Made by a program: the position numbers and the translations under genes. DNA of 34,367 bases. Origin: Planctomycetaceae bacterium (GTDB taxonomy: Bacteria > Planctomycetota > Planctomycetia > Planctomycetales > Planctomycetaceae). Positions 1 through 7,352 of the stretch are shown here, piece by piece. The DNA lies in NCBI GenBank assembly GCA_021732415.1, contig JAKFVC010000121.1:1-34367 (forward strand). Reading direction: 5' to 3'. The notes under the pieces were generated by a model. The model had not been told where the DNA came from. It saw only the letters and a program-made list of their open reading frames with translations, and searched no databases. Position 1 is the first letter of the stretch. Each line of letters begins with the position of its first letter.

Positions 1-1
1 C

Positions 2-352
2 CTTCGACTTCAAGTCAATATCATCCATTCGATATCAGGACTGAAGTTAGACATCATCCAGCGCAAGGAGACACAGTTCAGTCAGCTTGATATTACGAAC
101 GGCAGGCGACTCATAAGTCCCGGCCTCTATGATGCCTGGTTTGGAACTCCCGAGAACGTGATTCTCATGAAACTCCGGTACTACCAGGAAGGGGGATCGG
201 AAAAACATCTGCGGGATATCGCCAGCATGCTTTCGATTCAAGGCCCAAAAATCGATCGCGAATACATCGCAGACTGGGCCGGCAAATTAGGAGTAACGGC
301 TGAGTGGCAGATTGTGCTTGATGGCATGGACCGTAAGACGACTTACGTGTAG
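2..352 (+). CDS. Partial AbiEii-like nucleotidyltransferase-type protein (3' end)
   Basis: The reading frame is open from the window edge to TAG at 352, so this is the last 116 residues of a gene that begins outside the window. The visible part contains a beta-strand segment resembling a 'G-K-x-D-I/V' core (SGLKLDII), then the block PENVILMKLRYYQEGG, then an H-L-R-DI-ML stretch, and ends with a YIADWAGKLGV-type segment. This order (E-x-V-I-L-x-K-L, Y-x-x-G-G, R-D-I, W-A-x-x-L-G-V) is what I know from a widespread group of small bacterial proteins related to the AbiEii nucleotidyltransferase fold, often annotated as hypothetical. The catalytic N-terminal part is not in view, so activity cannot be judged. 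It converges with the BtaA-like gene, with a strong palindrome between them. The family call is from memory of the motif pattern. Confidence 0.6.
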   Translation, partial: LRLQVNIIHSISGLKLDIIQRKETQFSQLDITNGRRLISPGLYDAWFGTPENVILMKLRYYQEGGSEKHLRDIASMLSIQGPKIDREYIADWAGKLGVTAEWQIVLDGMDRKTTYV

Positions 353-408
353 CTTCCGGCGCCTCGGCCGCCATTGAAGCAATGTCGTGAAGTGCTTGTC
401 GACATCAC

Positions 409-490
409 GGGAAGGTGAGGCTCCCGCCGAACCGCAAGCATCTTTCGGTCCTCGCCAGACTATGCGGCTCGGCGGGAGCCTCGCCCTCCC
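409..490. repeat. Inverted repeat with 28-bp arms between convergent genes
   Basis: Left arm 409-436 and right arm 463-490 are nearly complementary (GGGAAGGTGAGGCTCCCGCC on the left against GGCGGGAGCCTCGCCCTCCC on the right), with a loop of about 26 nt. It fills the space between two convergent stop codons at 352 and 498, so it could form a terminator-like stem for both transcripts, although no T tract follows it. The core resembles dispersed GC-rich palindromes that I associate with planctomycete intergenic DNA. Confidence 0.8.
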
Positions 491-497
491 ATCAGCC

Positions 498-1700
498 CTA
501 CTTCAAATTCAAATCGGCCACAAAGAAACTGCCATAGGTATGCACGCGGTCCTTCGGGTGCAGTTCATCCACCAGTGGCTGGTTGTACTTCAAGATCTCG
601 CCAACTTCTCGCGGCTTGCCATCCACGGTGACCCGGACGCGGTTCACGTAGTCGGTCTGCAGGCCGCCGCTCCGCCAGAGGATCCGCGTTTGCGGCGCTG
701 ACTGATCGATGATGGCCTGCCATTCGGCTTCCAGAATCGGGAAGCGGTGTGAGCTCAGCCAATCCATGTGATCGAGCAGCACGAAGCGCGAAATCGTCAG
801 TTGCTCGGTCTTCAGGCAGTCCAGAACGGATGCCGTGTAGACATGCAGGCGGTCAACCAGGCCACCCTTGAGCTTCTCGAAATTCTCTTTCTTGACGTAC
901 TCGGGACAGCACTCGGGGGTGTATTCACCCGTCAAATAGACGCGCCAGAAATAGTTATCCTGCAGCGGCAGCCTGGTGAAGACCGTCTCAATACAGTCCT
1001 CAATGAACTGCGTAATGCCGCCCTTGTAGGTGCGATCGAGGTGCTCGCGCTGGGCCTGTGGGACCCCCAGAAACGACAGCGTCGTATCTCGGCCCACCGC
1101 CCACCGCACAAACTTGTTCCAGAACTTACGGTCGAGCGACCGTTCGTAGATTTCCTTCTGCTCGGCAACCGTCTTCGCAGCCAGGATTTGATTGATCGCC
1201 GGGCGAACCTTGGCGACTCGATCGATGTAAAAATTGACCACGCGAGCCAGCGTGCCTGACGTTCCGTGGAAGTAGAACGAACGCCGCCAGCCAGTCCCGG
1301 CGAAGAAGCGGATATACCGATCCCAATAATCACGAGACGTCGGCGTCAGTTCAGGACGCAATGCATCCCAATACACCGATTGGTAATCGGGCAAGCGACC
1401 GCGGCCGAACATCGAAAAGAATTGCGAGTAGCTCAACCGGCGAATGGCCGCAATCTTCAATTCCAGCAGGGCGTTCTGCCGGGGATTCATATCGACTGCG
1501 TGCACCGCTTTGGGGCTGCACAGCGTGTAATCCAATGCATTGCAGCCCGCTGACGTGATCACCATCACTTCGTCTTGCGGGCCCAGATCCAATGCCACGC
1601 GATCCAGACGCGGGTCTTCCCAGCAGGTGTTATAGACCAGGTTCTTGCCGTGGACGAGTCCGAACCACTTGTTATTGAACCATTCTCTGACGGTGGGCAT
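498..1700 (-). CDS. btaA: DUF3419/BtaA-like S-adenosylmethionine:diacylglycerol 3-amino-3-carboxypropyl transferase
   Basis: A 400-residue member of the DUF3419/BtaA family. BtaA moves the 3-amino-3-carboxypropyl group of S-adenosylmethionine to diacylglycerol, the first step of betaine lipid (DGTS) synthesis at the cytoplasmic membrane. Visible signatures are the N-terminal [11 protein letters not shown] block, the SAM-binding SAGCNALDY loop and [14 protein letters not shown] strand, and the C-terminal [10 protein letters not shown] block. I chose ATG at 1700 because GAGG lies 6 nt upstream; the frame could extend to TTG at 1727, but that codon has no good ribosome site. No BtaB-type methyltransferase is adjacent: the next gene in transcription order is convergent. 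The gene lies downstream of tadC after a palindromic gap. The family call is strong; the exact lipid product is inferred. Confidence 0.85.
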   Translation of the reverse strand: MPTVREWFNNKWFGLVHGKNLVYNTCWEDPRLDRVALDLGPQDEVMVITSAGCNALDYTLCSPKAVHAVDMNPRQNALLELKIAAIRRLSYSQFFSMFGRGRLPDYQSVYWDALRPELTPTSRDYWDRYIRFFAGTGWRRSFYFHGTSGTLARVVNFYIDRVAKVRPAINQILAAKTVAEQKEIYERSLDRKFWNKFVRWAVGRDTTLSFLGVPQAQREHLDRTYKGGITQFIEDCIETVFTRLPLQDNYFWRVYLTGEYTPECCPEYVKKENFEKLKGGLVDRLHVYTASVLDCLKTEQLTISRFVLLDHMDWLSSHRFPILEAEWQAIIDQSAPQTRILWRSGGLQTDYVNRVRVTVDGKPREVGEILKYNQPLVDELHPKDRVHTYGSFFVADLNLK

Positions 1701-1793
1701 CTTGTTCCTCAACTGAGACAACGACAAAACAGCCCATCATCATCGCCGGGTTGCCTTGGTTTTTCAATGAGGTGCGGTGTGTGACGTAAAGAA

Positions 1794-1835
1794 TGGGACT
1801 TATAGGACTTATGGGACGGATGGGACTTATGGGAG
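1794..1835. repeat. Short tandem repeat, 9-bp unit TGGGACTTA
   Basis: About four and a half copies of TGGGACTTA or near variants (TAGGACTTA, TGGGACGGA) run head to tail just upstream of the BtaA-like gene. The unit length is a multiple of three, but the tract is not in a coding frame. Copy number may vary between strains. Confidence 0.8.
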
Positions 1836-1843
1836 GAGATCAA

Positions 1844-1949
1844 GTGTGTGAGAGTATCAGAGTGTGAGTGTATGAGGGTCAAGACCGGTCTCATTCACTT
1901 CGGACCGCACTGTCACCCAATTACTCTCACACCCTCTCACTCTCACACC
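1844..1949. repeat. GAGAGT/ACTCTC palindromic repeat, copy 1 (after tadC)
   Basis: A GT/GA-rich left arm (1844-1879, with GTGTGAGAGT and ATGAGGGT elements) is mirrored by a right arm (1923-1949, ACTCTCACACCCTCTCAC...). The arms pair imperfectly around a loop of about 43 nt. Two more copies of the same design lie at 5880-5981 and 8637-8733. This one separates the tadC stop from the BtaA-like gene and could end or slow transcription of the tad operon. Confidence 0.75.
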
Positions 1950-1981
1950 TTTTCGATCGGCCAGATATCAAGCGAATCTCG

Positions 1982-3223
1982 CTAATTCGCCCGCCGTTGG
2001 GGAACACCGGGGTTCGCACCGGCATTCACGCGTTCGAAGTTCTCAACGGCCTGCTGCGACGCGTTCGTCGTTTTCCCGGCGAAGAAGTCGGTCAGCTTGA
2101 TGATCGACGGGCCCAGCAGGAAGATGTACACCGCGGGCATCAGGAACAACACCGTGGGGAACAACAACTGGAAGGTCGCCTTGTTCGCCTTTTCATCCGC
2201 TCGTTGACGCAGGCTTTCACGCATGTTTTCCGCGTAATCACCCAGGGCAACCGACACGCTGGTACCCATACGCTCGGTTTGAATCAGCAAGCTCGTGAAC
2301 GAGTGCACGTCAGGTGCATCGACGCGTCGCGAGAAGTTCGTCAACGCTTGCTCGAGAGTTCCCAATTCGGCCTGCTCGGCAACAATCTGCAATTCCTGCG
2401 ACAAGGCCGGGAACACGGTCCGCAATTCGCTGGTCACGCGTTTCAAAGCCGTGATCAGGGTCATACCCTGGCTGACGCACATGTTGAGCATGTCCAGCAC
2501 GTCGGGCAGCGACCGTTCGATTTCACTGCGCCGATCGGCCGCCTGGCTGGCAATATACAGCTTGGGCAAGGCCCAGCCGAGCACCGCCACCGCGAGCATC
2601 GTACCGATCGCCCACAGCTCTAATCGCTGCGGCAGCACGTTCACCATCACGCACAGCAACAGCAACGGCACGGTCAAGAAGATCCAGCGAATGGCCTGGA
2701 TGTTGTCGAACGCATGCGGCTGATAGTACCCAGCGCGAATCAGGTCCTGTTTCAGTTCGAGCTTACGTTCTTTCGAATCGGGCAAAGCCCCCGCCAGGAA
2801 CGGCGTCAATCCTGGACCGAATGCATAGTCCGATCCATCGGCCAGCGGAGTGTCCGCGGGATCAATCACTTCCTGCTGATCACCGAACGCGATCTTGTCC
2901 TGAAGTTGCGACACTCCAAACATCGTCGTCGCCGACTTCGGTGCCAAGTAGGGCACGTGTGGCGCAGGTACCGTGGAGTCGGTAACGGGAGTCGTCTTGA
3001 CCTGAGTCCGCGGAGGTTCCGGCGGCTTGACCGGAGCCACCTGGCCGACGCGCATCAACGTCTTAGACTGTTTGGGCTCACGACGAAAGAATTGAGGCCA
3101 GCGAAACTGGGGGAAGCGAAACCCAGGAAGCCGGGCGCGCAGAAAATTCACCGCGCGATAAACCAGCAACGCACCGAGCGCGATCACCGAGATCAAGATG
3201 GCCAGCAGGATTGTATTGTTCAT
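1982..3223 (-). CDS. tadC: TadC-like type II secretion F-domain protein (Tad pilus inner-membrane platform)
   Basis: A 413-residue inner-membrane protein. The N-terminus (residues 2-22) is a membrane segment; a basic, proline-rich hydrophilic linker of roughly 120 residues follows, then two membrane segments and a C-terminal T2SSF (GspF) domain with the four-helix pattern beginning ERSLPDVLDMLNMCVSQG and a final pair of hydrophobic segments. TadC and TadB together form the platform that the CpaF ATPase acts on. I start it at ATG 3223, preceded by GGAAG about 6 nt upstream; the open frame runs back to 3313 without a better site. It is longer than the roughly 300 residues usual for TadC, because of the linker. 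It follows tadB by 135 nt, with an inverted repeat in the gap. Confidence 0.85.
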   Translation of the reverse strand: MNNTILLAILISVIALGALLVYRAVNFLRARLPGFRFPQFRWPQFFRREPKQSKTLMRVGQVAPVKPPEPPRTQVKTTPVTDSTVPAPHVPYLAPKSATTMFGVSQLQDKIAFGDQQEVIDPADTPLADGSDYAFGPGLTPFLAGALPDSKERKLELKQDLIRAGYYQPHAFDNIQAIRWIFLTVPLLLLCVMVNVLPQRLELWAIGTMLAVAVLGWALPKLYIASQAADRRSEIERSLPDVLDMLNMCVSQGMTLITALKRVTSELRTVFPALSQELQIVAEQAELGTLEQALTNFSRRVDAPDVHSFTSLLIQTERMGTSVSVALGDYAENMRESLRQRADEKANKATFQLLFPTVLFLMPAVYIFLLGPSIIKLTDFFAGKTTNASQQAVENFERVNAGANPGVPQRRAN

Positions 3224-3247
3224 AGCGCGCTTCCACTTCAGATCGAC

Positions 3248-3351
3248 CTGGGGTCGGGTGTACGATTTTTCGAAATTTGCCGACTTCACGGCTCGTTTGC
3301 AAATAAAACTCACACTCGGCCAATTTCCAAAAATCGTGGCCCAGACCCCTG
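3248..3351. repeat. Inverted repeat between tadB and tadC
   Basis: Left arm 3248-3279 (CTGGGGTCGGGTGTACGATT then TTTCGAAATTTG) pairs with right arm 3320-3351 (CCAATTTCCAAAAATCGTGG then CCCAGACCCCTG), with a few mismatches. It lies wholly within the 135-nt gap and ends just before the ribosome site of tadC. The GGGGTCGGG...AAATTTG design resembles the palindrome at 18498-18593. Confidence 0.75.
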
Positions 3352-3358
3352 ATTGACC

Positions 3359-4222
3359 CTACGACCTAGACGTATTCTTCAGAATTCGCAGCACAATCGC
3401 AGCCCCGATCACCTGCAAACCAATCGCCGTGAGGGTCAGCGTGCGACCCCACGGTGAATCAAACAGATCGCGGAAATAGTTCGGATCGCGCCAGGCAAAG
3501 AACATCACAACTGCCGGTGGCAAACCAATCATCAACAACGACGCCGCGCGACTGGCGGCAGTCGCTGAACGCAATCGCCCCAGGAACGAAATACGGTCAC
3601 GAATCGTCCGCGACAACCGGTCCATAACCGTGACCAGATCACCACCTGTCTGCTGGTGTACCGTCAAGGCCATCGTAAACACGTTCATGCTGACGATGCC
3701 CGTCCGTGCGGGCAAATCCGCGAGGGCACTTGCCAGACCAACACCCATCGCCTGCCGGCGGGTACAGATACGTAACTCATCCCCGAGAGGGCTCGGCGTA
3801 TCATGCGCGACCATCTCCAAACACTGTTCCAAGCTGCGGCCCGTTTTAGCAGCACGCGACAATTCGTCGACCATGGGAGGCATCTGCTCCATGATCAACT
3901 TCTGCCGTCGGCTTCGAATGATCGCCGTAAAAATGATCGGCAAGGCTCCGCCCAAACCGGCCGCGACAGCCGACAGCAGCAGATTGTCCGTCATCACGAA
4001 CACCGAGCCAGCCATCACCAGCGAGCTCGAAAAGCAGAGGGCCGTCAGCAACGTCGCGGACATTTCCACGCCCGACTGCAGCACCAGCTTGTCGAACGCG
4101 GAGTTCATGTCACCCGTCAAACCGGAGTCCTCGGGAGACGAGAACTTATCCTGTTCGCGCAAGATACTCGCAAACGAGACTTCTCGCTCAACGGGAGGCA
4201 TTTCGGTCGTCATGGCAATCAC
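3359..4222 (-). CDS. tadB: TadB-like type II secretion F-domain protein (Tad pilus inner-membrane platform)
   Basis: A 287-residue membrane protein with two hydrophobic segments at about residues 55-100, a central T2SSF domain (MPPMVDELSRAAKTGRSLEQCLEMV, then a TGIVSMN...QQTGGDL block), and two C-terminal membrane segments. It lies directly after the CpaF ATPase gene and before tadC, the usual tadA-tadB-tadC order. With TadC it should form the platform that couples ATP hydrolysis to pilin insertion. Start choice is uncertain: GTG at 4222 has GAGG only 4 nt upstream, while ATG at 4213 has the same GAGG about 13 nt upstream; the two differ by three residues. The 253-nt gap from cpaF is long for a tad operon and carries several hairpins. 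Confidence 0.83.
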   Translation of the reverse strand: MIAMTTEMPPVEREVSFASILREQDKFSSPEDSGLTGDMNSAFDKLVLQSGVEMSATLLTALCFSSSLVMAGSVFVMTDNLLLSAVAAGLGGALPIIFTAIIRSRRQKLIMEQMPPMVDELSRAAKTGRSLEQCLEMVAHDTPSPLGDELRICTRRQAMGVGLASALADLPARTGIVSMNVFTMALTVHQQTGGDLVTVMDRLSRTIRDRISFLGRLRSATAASRAASLLMIGLPPAVVMFFAWRDPNYFRDLFDSPWGRTLTLTAIGLQVIGAAIVLRILKNTSRS

Positions 4223-4240
4223 TTTTCCTCGGCCCCTGTA

Positions 4241-4423
4241 GCCTGACTCTCCAGAGTCGGGCGAGCCTCTGTACTCACTAGATACTTCGTAAAAACTTAC
4301 AGATTACAAATTAGGTCCAGGGTCTTACCGCACCTGGGACCACTTAATCCCCGGCCTCTGTTGTTTTCTCCGTGTTCTCCGTGGTGCAATCAATCAGTTT
4401 TTTCACCACAGAGACACGGAGAA
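4241..4423. repeat. Cluster of three hairpins between cpaF and tadB
   Basis: The gap 4223-4475 holds no gene. It contains GCCTGACTCT-CC-AGAGTCGGGC (4241-4262), a GGTCCAGG/CCTGGGACC stem (4314-4341), and a longer imperfect inverted repeat with arms TTCTCCGTGTTCTCCGTGGTG (4366-4386) and CACCACAGAGACACGGAGAA (4404-4423). The last is built on the CACCACAGAGACAC motif that I recognise as a dispersed intergenic sequence in planctomycetes and relatives. All would be present in a cpaF-tadB transcript. Confidence 0.7.
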
Positions 4424-4475
4424 CACAGAGAGGACATTCTGAGGATGGTATTTTGTTAGGAATGCAAATCTTCGA

Positions 4476-5828
4476 TTACTGATAACGGCTCACGTAATTA
4501 CCACCCGTCGTCAATTCACGGGCCGTAAACAGCTCAGTCGGCAGGTGATATCCATATGCCGACAAACGCTTCAACACTTCCGGTTCATATCCTGTCGAAT
4601 AGAACGTACCGCTCAACATACCCTTGGAGTCCGTCCCGCCGAGCCGATACACAAACACGTCTTCCAGGTGATATGTTCCCTGTTGGCAATCGACCAGTTC
4701 AGTAATACGCATGACCTTACGTTCGCCGGACGCCAGACGCGACACGTGGACCAGAATGTGAATGGCTGACGCGATATATTGCCGCGACAACATAACGGGG
4801 AGTTCCGTTCCCGACAGAGCGATCATCAACTCCAGACGATCCAGAGCGTCACGCGTATCGTTGGCGTGGATGGTACTCATGGAACCATCGTGGCCGGTAT
4901 TCATAGCTTGCAGCATGTCCAAAACTTCGCCACCGCGAGCCTCACCGACGATGATGCGGTCAGGCCGCATTCGGAGGCTGTTCTTCAACAGGTCACGTTG
5001 CGAGATTTCCCCCTTACCTTCGATGTTCGGCGGACGCATTTCCAGCGACACAACGTCATTCTGTTGGAGCTGCAATTCAGCCGTCTGTTCGATGGTGATA
5101 ATGCGTTCGGTCGCTGGAATAAATCGACTCAAATTATTGAGCAACGTCGTCTTACCACCGCCTGTACCACCGCTGACGACGATATTCAAACGGGCCTTCA
5201 CGGCCATCATCAGGAAGTCGGCCATTTCGGGAGCCAGGCTGCCCAGGCGAACCATGTCTTCGAACTTGAACTCGCGCGTCTTAAAACGACGAATGGACAA
5301 CGTCGGACCACGCAACGCCAGCGGCGGAATAACGGCATTCAAACGCGAGCCGTCGGGCAGCTTGGCGTCGACCATCGGCGACACTTCGTCGATACGTCGA
5401 CCAGCTTTACCAACCAGACGTTGAATCACGCGCAGCAAGTGCTCATCGTTGGCGAACTTCACGTCGGTCTGCAACAGGCGGCCGTCACGTTCGATGTAAA
5501 CGCTGTTCGCTCCGTTCACTAACACGTCGCTGATGTTTTCATCGTGCATCAGGACTTCCAACGGACCATAGCCGTAGATTTCGTCCATCAGCTCGTTGAC
5601 CATGACGTCCCGGTCATGACCTTCCAGCACAACTGATTGCCGCGAGCACAAGTGAGCCGCCAGGGCCCGCAACTGCGCACGCAGGGTCTCATCCGACTGT
5701 TGCCCCGCCTTGGACAAGTCGATGGCGTCGACCATCTGGCGATGCAGGCGCGTCTTCAGTTCCTGAAATGCCTGACGATTCTTTTCACCCGCGGGGGGAG
5801 GTGCGGTCGCTGTAGCTGCCATAATCAT
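4476..5828 (-). CDS. cpaF: CpaF/TadA-like secretion ATPase of the Tad pilus
   Basis: A roughly 450-residue cytoplasmic hexameric ATPase of the VirB11/CpaF family that powers Flp pilus assembly. Counting from GTG 5831, the Walker A loop GGTGGGKT is at 221-228, the Asp-box region TIEQTAEL begins near 246, and the Walker B/catalytic region IIVGEARGGE is near 293-302, followed by the His box (STIHAND). The N-terminal half has the family's GPLEVLM and SDVLVNG blocks. The Asp box reads TIEQ rather than the usual TIED. The start is unclear: GTG 5831, ATG 5828 and ATG 5822 are clustered and none has a strong ribosome site; I list 5828. It is followed by tadB and tadC, and preceded by a tadG-like gene with a GAGAGT palindrome in between. 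Confidence 0.92.
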   Translation of the reverse strand: MIMAATATAPPPAGEKNRQAFQELKTRLHRQMVDAIDLSKAGQQSDETLRAQLRALAAHLCSRQSVVLEGHDRDVMVNELMDEIYGYGPLEVLMHDENISDVLVNGANSVYIERDGRLLQTDVKFANDEHLLRVIQRLVGKAGRRIDEVSPMVDAKLPDGSRLNAVIPPLALRGPTLSIRRFKTREFKFEDMVRLGSLAPEMADFLMMAVKARLNIVVSGGTGGGKTTLLNNLSRFIPATERIITIEQTAELQLQQNDVVSLEMRPPNIEGKGEISQRDLLKNSLRMRPDRIIVGEARGGEVLDMLQAMNTGHDGSMSTIHANDTRDALDRLELMIALSGTELPVMLSRQYIASAIHILVHVSRLASGERKVMRITELVDCQQGTYHLEDVFVYRLGGTDSKGMLSGTFYSTGYEPEVLKRLSAYGYHLPTELFTARELTTGGNYVSRYQ

Positions 5829-5879
5829 CACATTCTTACTAGAGCGGTTTCACTTAATGTTTGCGCAATCGAAAGCGTT

Positions 5880-5981
5880 TGAGAGTTTGAGGGTGCGAGA
5901 GTAACGGAGTAAGAGGGGGTCGGGATTCGAGTGGAATATCTCTTTACTCTCATACCCTCACACACTGTCACTCTCACACCT
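5880..5981. repeat. GAGAGT/ACTCTC palindromic repeat, copy 2 (between tadG-like gene and cpaF)
   Basis: Left arm 5880-5916 (TGAGAGTTTGAGGGTGCGAG...) and right arm 5944-5981 (TTACTCTCATACCCTCACAC...) pair imperfectly around a loop of about 27 nt. The element occupies most of the 195-nt gap upstream of cpaF. The left arm shares GAGGGTGCGAGAGT (with one change) with the copy at 8637-8733. Confidence 0.8.
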
Positions 5982-6027
5982 TCTGTCTGCGTAAACCTTT
6001 TGCTGAAACGCAATAAGTCAACTATTC

Positions 6028-7320
6028 TTAATCGGTCATCTTCAGTTGATAAACATATTTGCTGGCTTGAGCCGTCACCCCCACCATCCCTAAATCGGAC
6101 GGCAGGACTGCGCTGTGCGTCGCCAGCACACCCGGCTGAAAAACGAGCCGGTAATTCATTCCACCTGATTCTTGAACGGCCATCACCCGACCCGCCACCA
6201 GCCCGGACGACTGAATCGTTCCCGAACCGTTCTGATCGGTCTGCGTAAAATTCTCGTACAACATGACAGCCCGGCATTCACCGACAATTGTTTTCAAAGC
6301 TTCGGCGGCCGGCTTGGACATCGTCGCTTTGGCCGAGAACAGCTCAGGGCCACGGGTCATCAGAAAGCGCCCATCGCGTCGTTCCAGATCATCCAGGCTC
6401 CAGCCCAATCGAATCTGTTCTTCCAATGGAAAATGTCCCACTTGGCCATGCACGTCAAAAAAGGCCATATTCGCGGTACCGGGATCAGCGCCCGGAGGAG
6501 CAGGGTTCAAGATGATCTCGGGGATCCCATCGCTGCCGGCCACCGCTTCATGAGTGGAAGGATCGTAGCGAAACTTGTCTTCACCCCGTCGATTTTCAAT
6601 CTGGATCTGCCACGTATCCTGGCGTTGCCCAAGCGGATCCTTGGCCAGGATTGACAGGGGCAGCATCGGCACGCGAGCTCCACCAACCGACTGGAATCCC
6701 ACGACATGATTGTCGATGGAGGCCTCGGCTTGAGCTCGAACTTCACCGGCAGCGACATGCGTTAAACCACGGACAAACAATGCCACAGGATTCCCCCGGG
6801 CATGCAGCCGCTGGGCGACCATGCGGACCGAACGCGGGTCATGATTCGTCTCGACGAATTTGACTTCGCCCGTGTCTTCCACTTCGACCTTGACGCCAAT
6901 TGTGATGTCACCCGAATCAGAATTGAGCGTATACGGCTGGCCGGCAATGTGATTCATCGAGGCCACATTCTCAGCAGCCAGTTTCGCGGCGGCAATCCGT
7001 CCATCAGGGGCCGGTTCGGGAACGCGCAGAGCATCGTCGCTCGCCAGTTCACGACACGCAGCCACGGCCGCAGCTTCCGCGACACCCTGGGCTTCTTCCG
7101 TGGCCATATCGAGCCACAAGCGATCAATCACCAGGGCGACGGCGCTCATGACCACGACCAGAGCCAGGGCGACAATCGGCGCCAGCCAGCCCCGACGGTT
7201 CGGGCGTTCTCGCAGGTGATTTCGTCGAAGCTTCACAGTAAGGGGTCTCGGGCCACAGGTGGGAACCTGCAATTCATCAAACCACAGTCGCAGCAAAATC
7301 GCCGCGGCTGTGGTTTGCAT
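6028..7320 (-). CDS. tadG: TadG-like putative pilus assembly protein
   Basis: A 430-residue protein with a single membrane segment at about residues 45-67 (GWLAPIVALALVVVM...), preceded by RRG, and followed by a helical stretch rich in Ala and Glu (DMATEEAQGVAEAAAVAACREL). This is the N-terminal design of TadG and Tad-domain pseudopilin-like proteins (RRG, hydrophobic helix, D...AADAAALAA-type helix). The rest is a large extracytoplasmic domain that I do not recognise. The 44 residues before the helix are long for this family; a GTG at 7236 (residue 29) would give a more typical N-terminus but has only a weak GAGA upstream, so I keep ATG 7320. It lies 32 nt after cpaB and before cpaF. Confidence 0.72.
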   Translation of the reverse strand: MQTTAAAILLRLWFDELQVPTCGPRPLTVKLRRNHLRERPNRRGWLAPIVALALVVVMSAVALVIDRLWLDMATEEAQGVAEAAAVAACRELASDDALRVPEPAPDGRIAAAKLAAENVASMNHIAGQPYTLNSDSGDITIGVKVEVEDTGEVKFVETNHDPRSVRMVAQRLHARGNPVALFVRGLTHVAAGEVRAQAEASIDNHVVGFQSVGGARVPMLPLSILAKDPLGQRQDTWQIQIENRRGEDKFRYDPSTHEAVAGSDGIPEIILNPAPPGADPGTANMAFFDVHGQVGHFPLEEQIRLGWSLDDLERRDGRFLMTRGPELFSAKATMSKPAAEALKTIVGECRAVMLYENFTQTDQNGSGTIQSSGLVAGRVMAVQESGGMNYRLVFQPGVLATHSAVLPSDLGMVGVTAQASKYVYQLKMTD

Positions 7321-7352
7321 TATTCGTTAGATTCTTCGTTTCACAGCCATTC

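Noticed and set aside
1794-1835. CRISPR-like array
   Set aside because: Units are 9 bp and adjacent, with no spacers, and no cas gene is present.
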